DNA of 21,686 nt from an uncultured Acetatifactor sp. (GTDB lineage Bacteria > Bacillota > Clostridia > Lachnospirales > Lachnospiraceae), in NCBI GenBank assembly GCA_910589655.1, contig CAJUTJ010000144.1:1-21686 (forward strand), in the 5' to 3' direction. Position 1 is the first letter of the stretch; each line of letters starts with the position of its first letter. The notes beneath the pieces were generated by a model. It saw nothing but the letters and a program-made list of their open reading frames with translations, was not told where the DNA came from and ran no database searches. This document shows, piece by piece, positions 21,594 through 21,686 of the stretch. A program made the position numbers and the translations under genes.

Positions 21594-21686
21594 ATTGGCG
21601 CAGAATGATTATTTCATATGCAAGGCGGAGGAATGAGGCGTAGCGGTGGCTACGTCGATTGACGACAACGAAGCAGATGAAAAATC
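21594..21686. repeat. Edge of a probable interspersed intergenic repeat
   Basis: From TTGGCGCAGAATGATTA onward the sequence has repeat-like character, with a GTAGC/GCTAC hairpin near 21640 and ACGAAGCAGATG at its end. The ATTCTGCGCCA ... AATCATTAT near 18664 is the inverted counterpart of its start, and ACAGCGAAGCAGG near 18645 resembles its end. The window stops inside it. The stretch 21441-21593 shows no gene. Confidence 0.35.

Noticed and set aside
1..21686. CRISPR array
   Set aside because: No regularly spaced short repeats were seen; the repeats found are pairs only.

Overview
The window looks like a chromosomal segment of a low- to mid-GC Clostridia genome, most likely a gut Lachnospiraceae or close relative. 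This rests on gene content (preQ1 and queuosine genes, reverse rubrerythrin, PerR, MATE exporter, a vanG-type cluster laid out as in Clostridioides difficile), strong AGGAGG-type ribosome binding sites and sigma-A-like promoters. It is inferred from content only; no rRNA or tRNA gene is present.

Layout. (1) 1-1588: 7-deazaguanine (queuosine) genes. queD and the start of queE lie on the minus strand behind a promoter, a probable preQ1-I riboswitch and an attenuator-like terminator; queF lies on the plus strand. Between them is a 226-bp hairpin-rich element with 12-bp perfect terminal inverted repeats. (2) 1589-2210: no convincing gene, only a possible decayed reading frame, then a promoter. 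(3) 2211-5353: a two-gene cassette of a STAND/AAA-like P-loop ATPase and a TPR protein whose N-terminal domain resembles an NTPase-like fold without a Walker A. This is the best candidate for a poorly described (possibly conflict or signalling) system. (4) 5443-7667: a SAM methyltransferase and a MATE exporter with a 12-codon leader ORF whose stop is one base from the exporter start. (5) 7668-10847: a BrnT/BrnA toxin-antitoxin pair and a lipoprotein made of four related repeats. A 53-bp exact repeat and a relict of brnT show that a lipoprotein + brnTA unit was once duplicated. (6) 10848-11937: perR-rubrerythrin, an oxidative-stress operon with a dyad operator over its promoter. (7) 11943-18494: a complete vanG-type glycopeptide resistance cluster on the minus strand, in order vanR, vanS, vanG, vanXY, vanT. 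A terminator-like hairpin, tandem VanR-box-like repeats and a leader with an imperfect tandem duplication separate vanRS from vanG-XY-T. (8) 18812-21440: a divergent two-component system (kinase then regulator) whose genes are separated by a 364-bp stretch that can fold as a cloverleaf-like structure. The window ends inside what looks like an interspersed repeat.

How the genes work together. VanR/VanS would sense glycopeptide stress and activate vanG (D-Ala-D-Ser ligase), vanXY (removal of D-Ala-D-Ala and terminal D-Ala) and vanT (D-Ser supply by a membrane serine racemase), which together replace D-Ala-D-Ala peptidoglycan termini. PerR and rubrerythrin form a peroxide regulator and peroxide reductase pair. 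QueD/QueE/QueF make preQ1, which the riboswitch would sense. The ATPase and TPR proteins probably act together, but their role is unknown.
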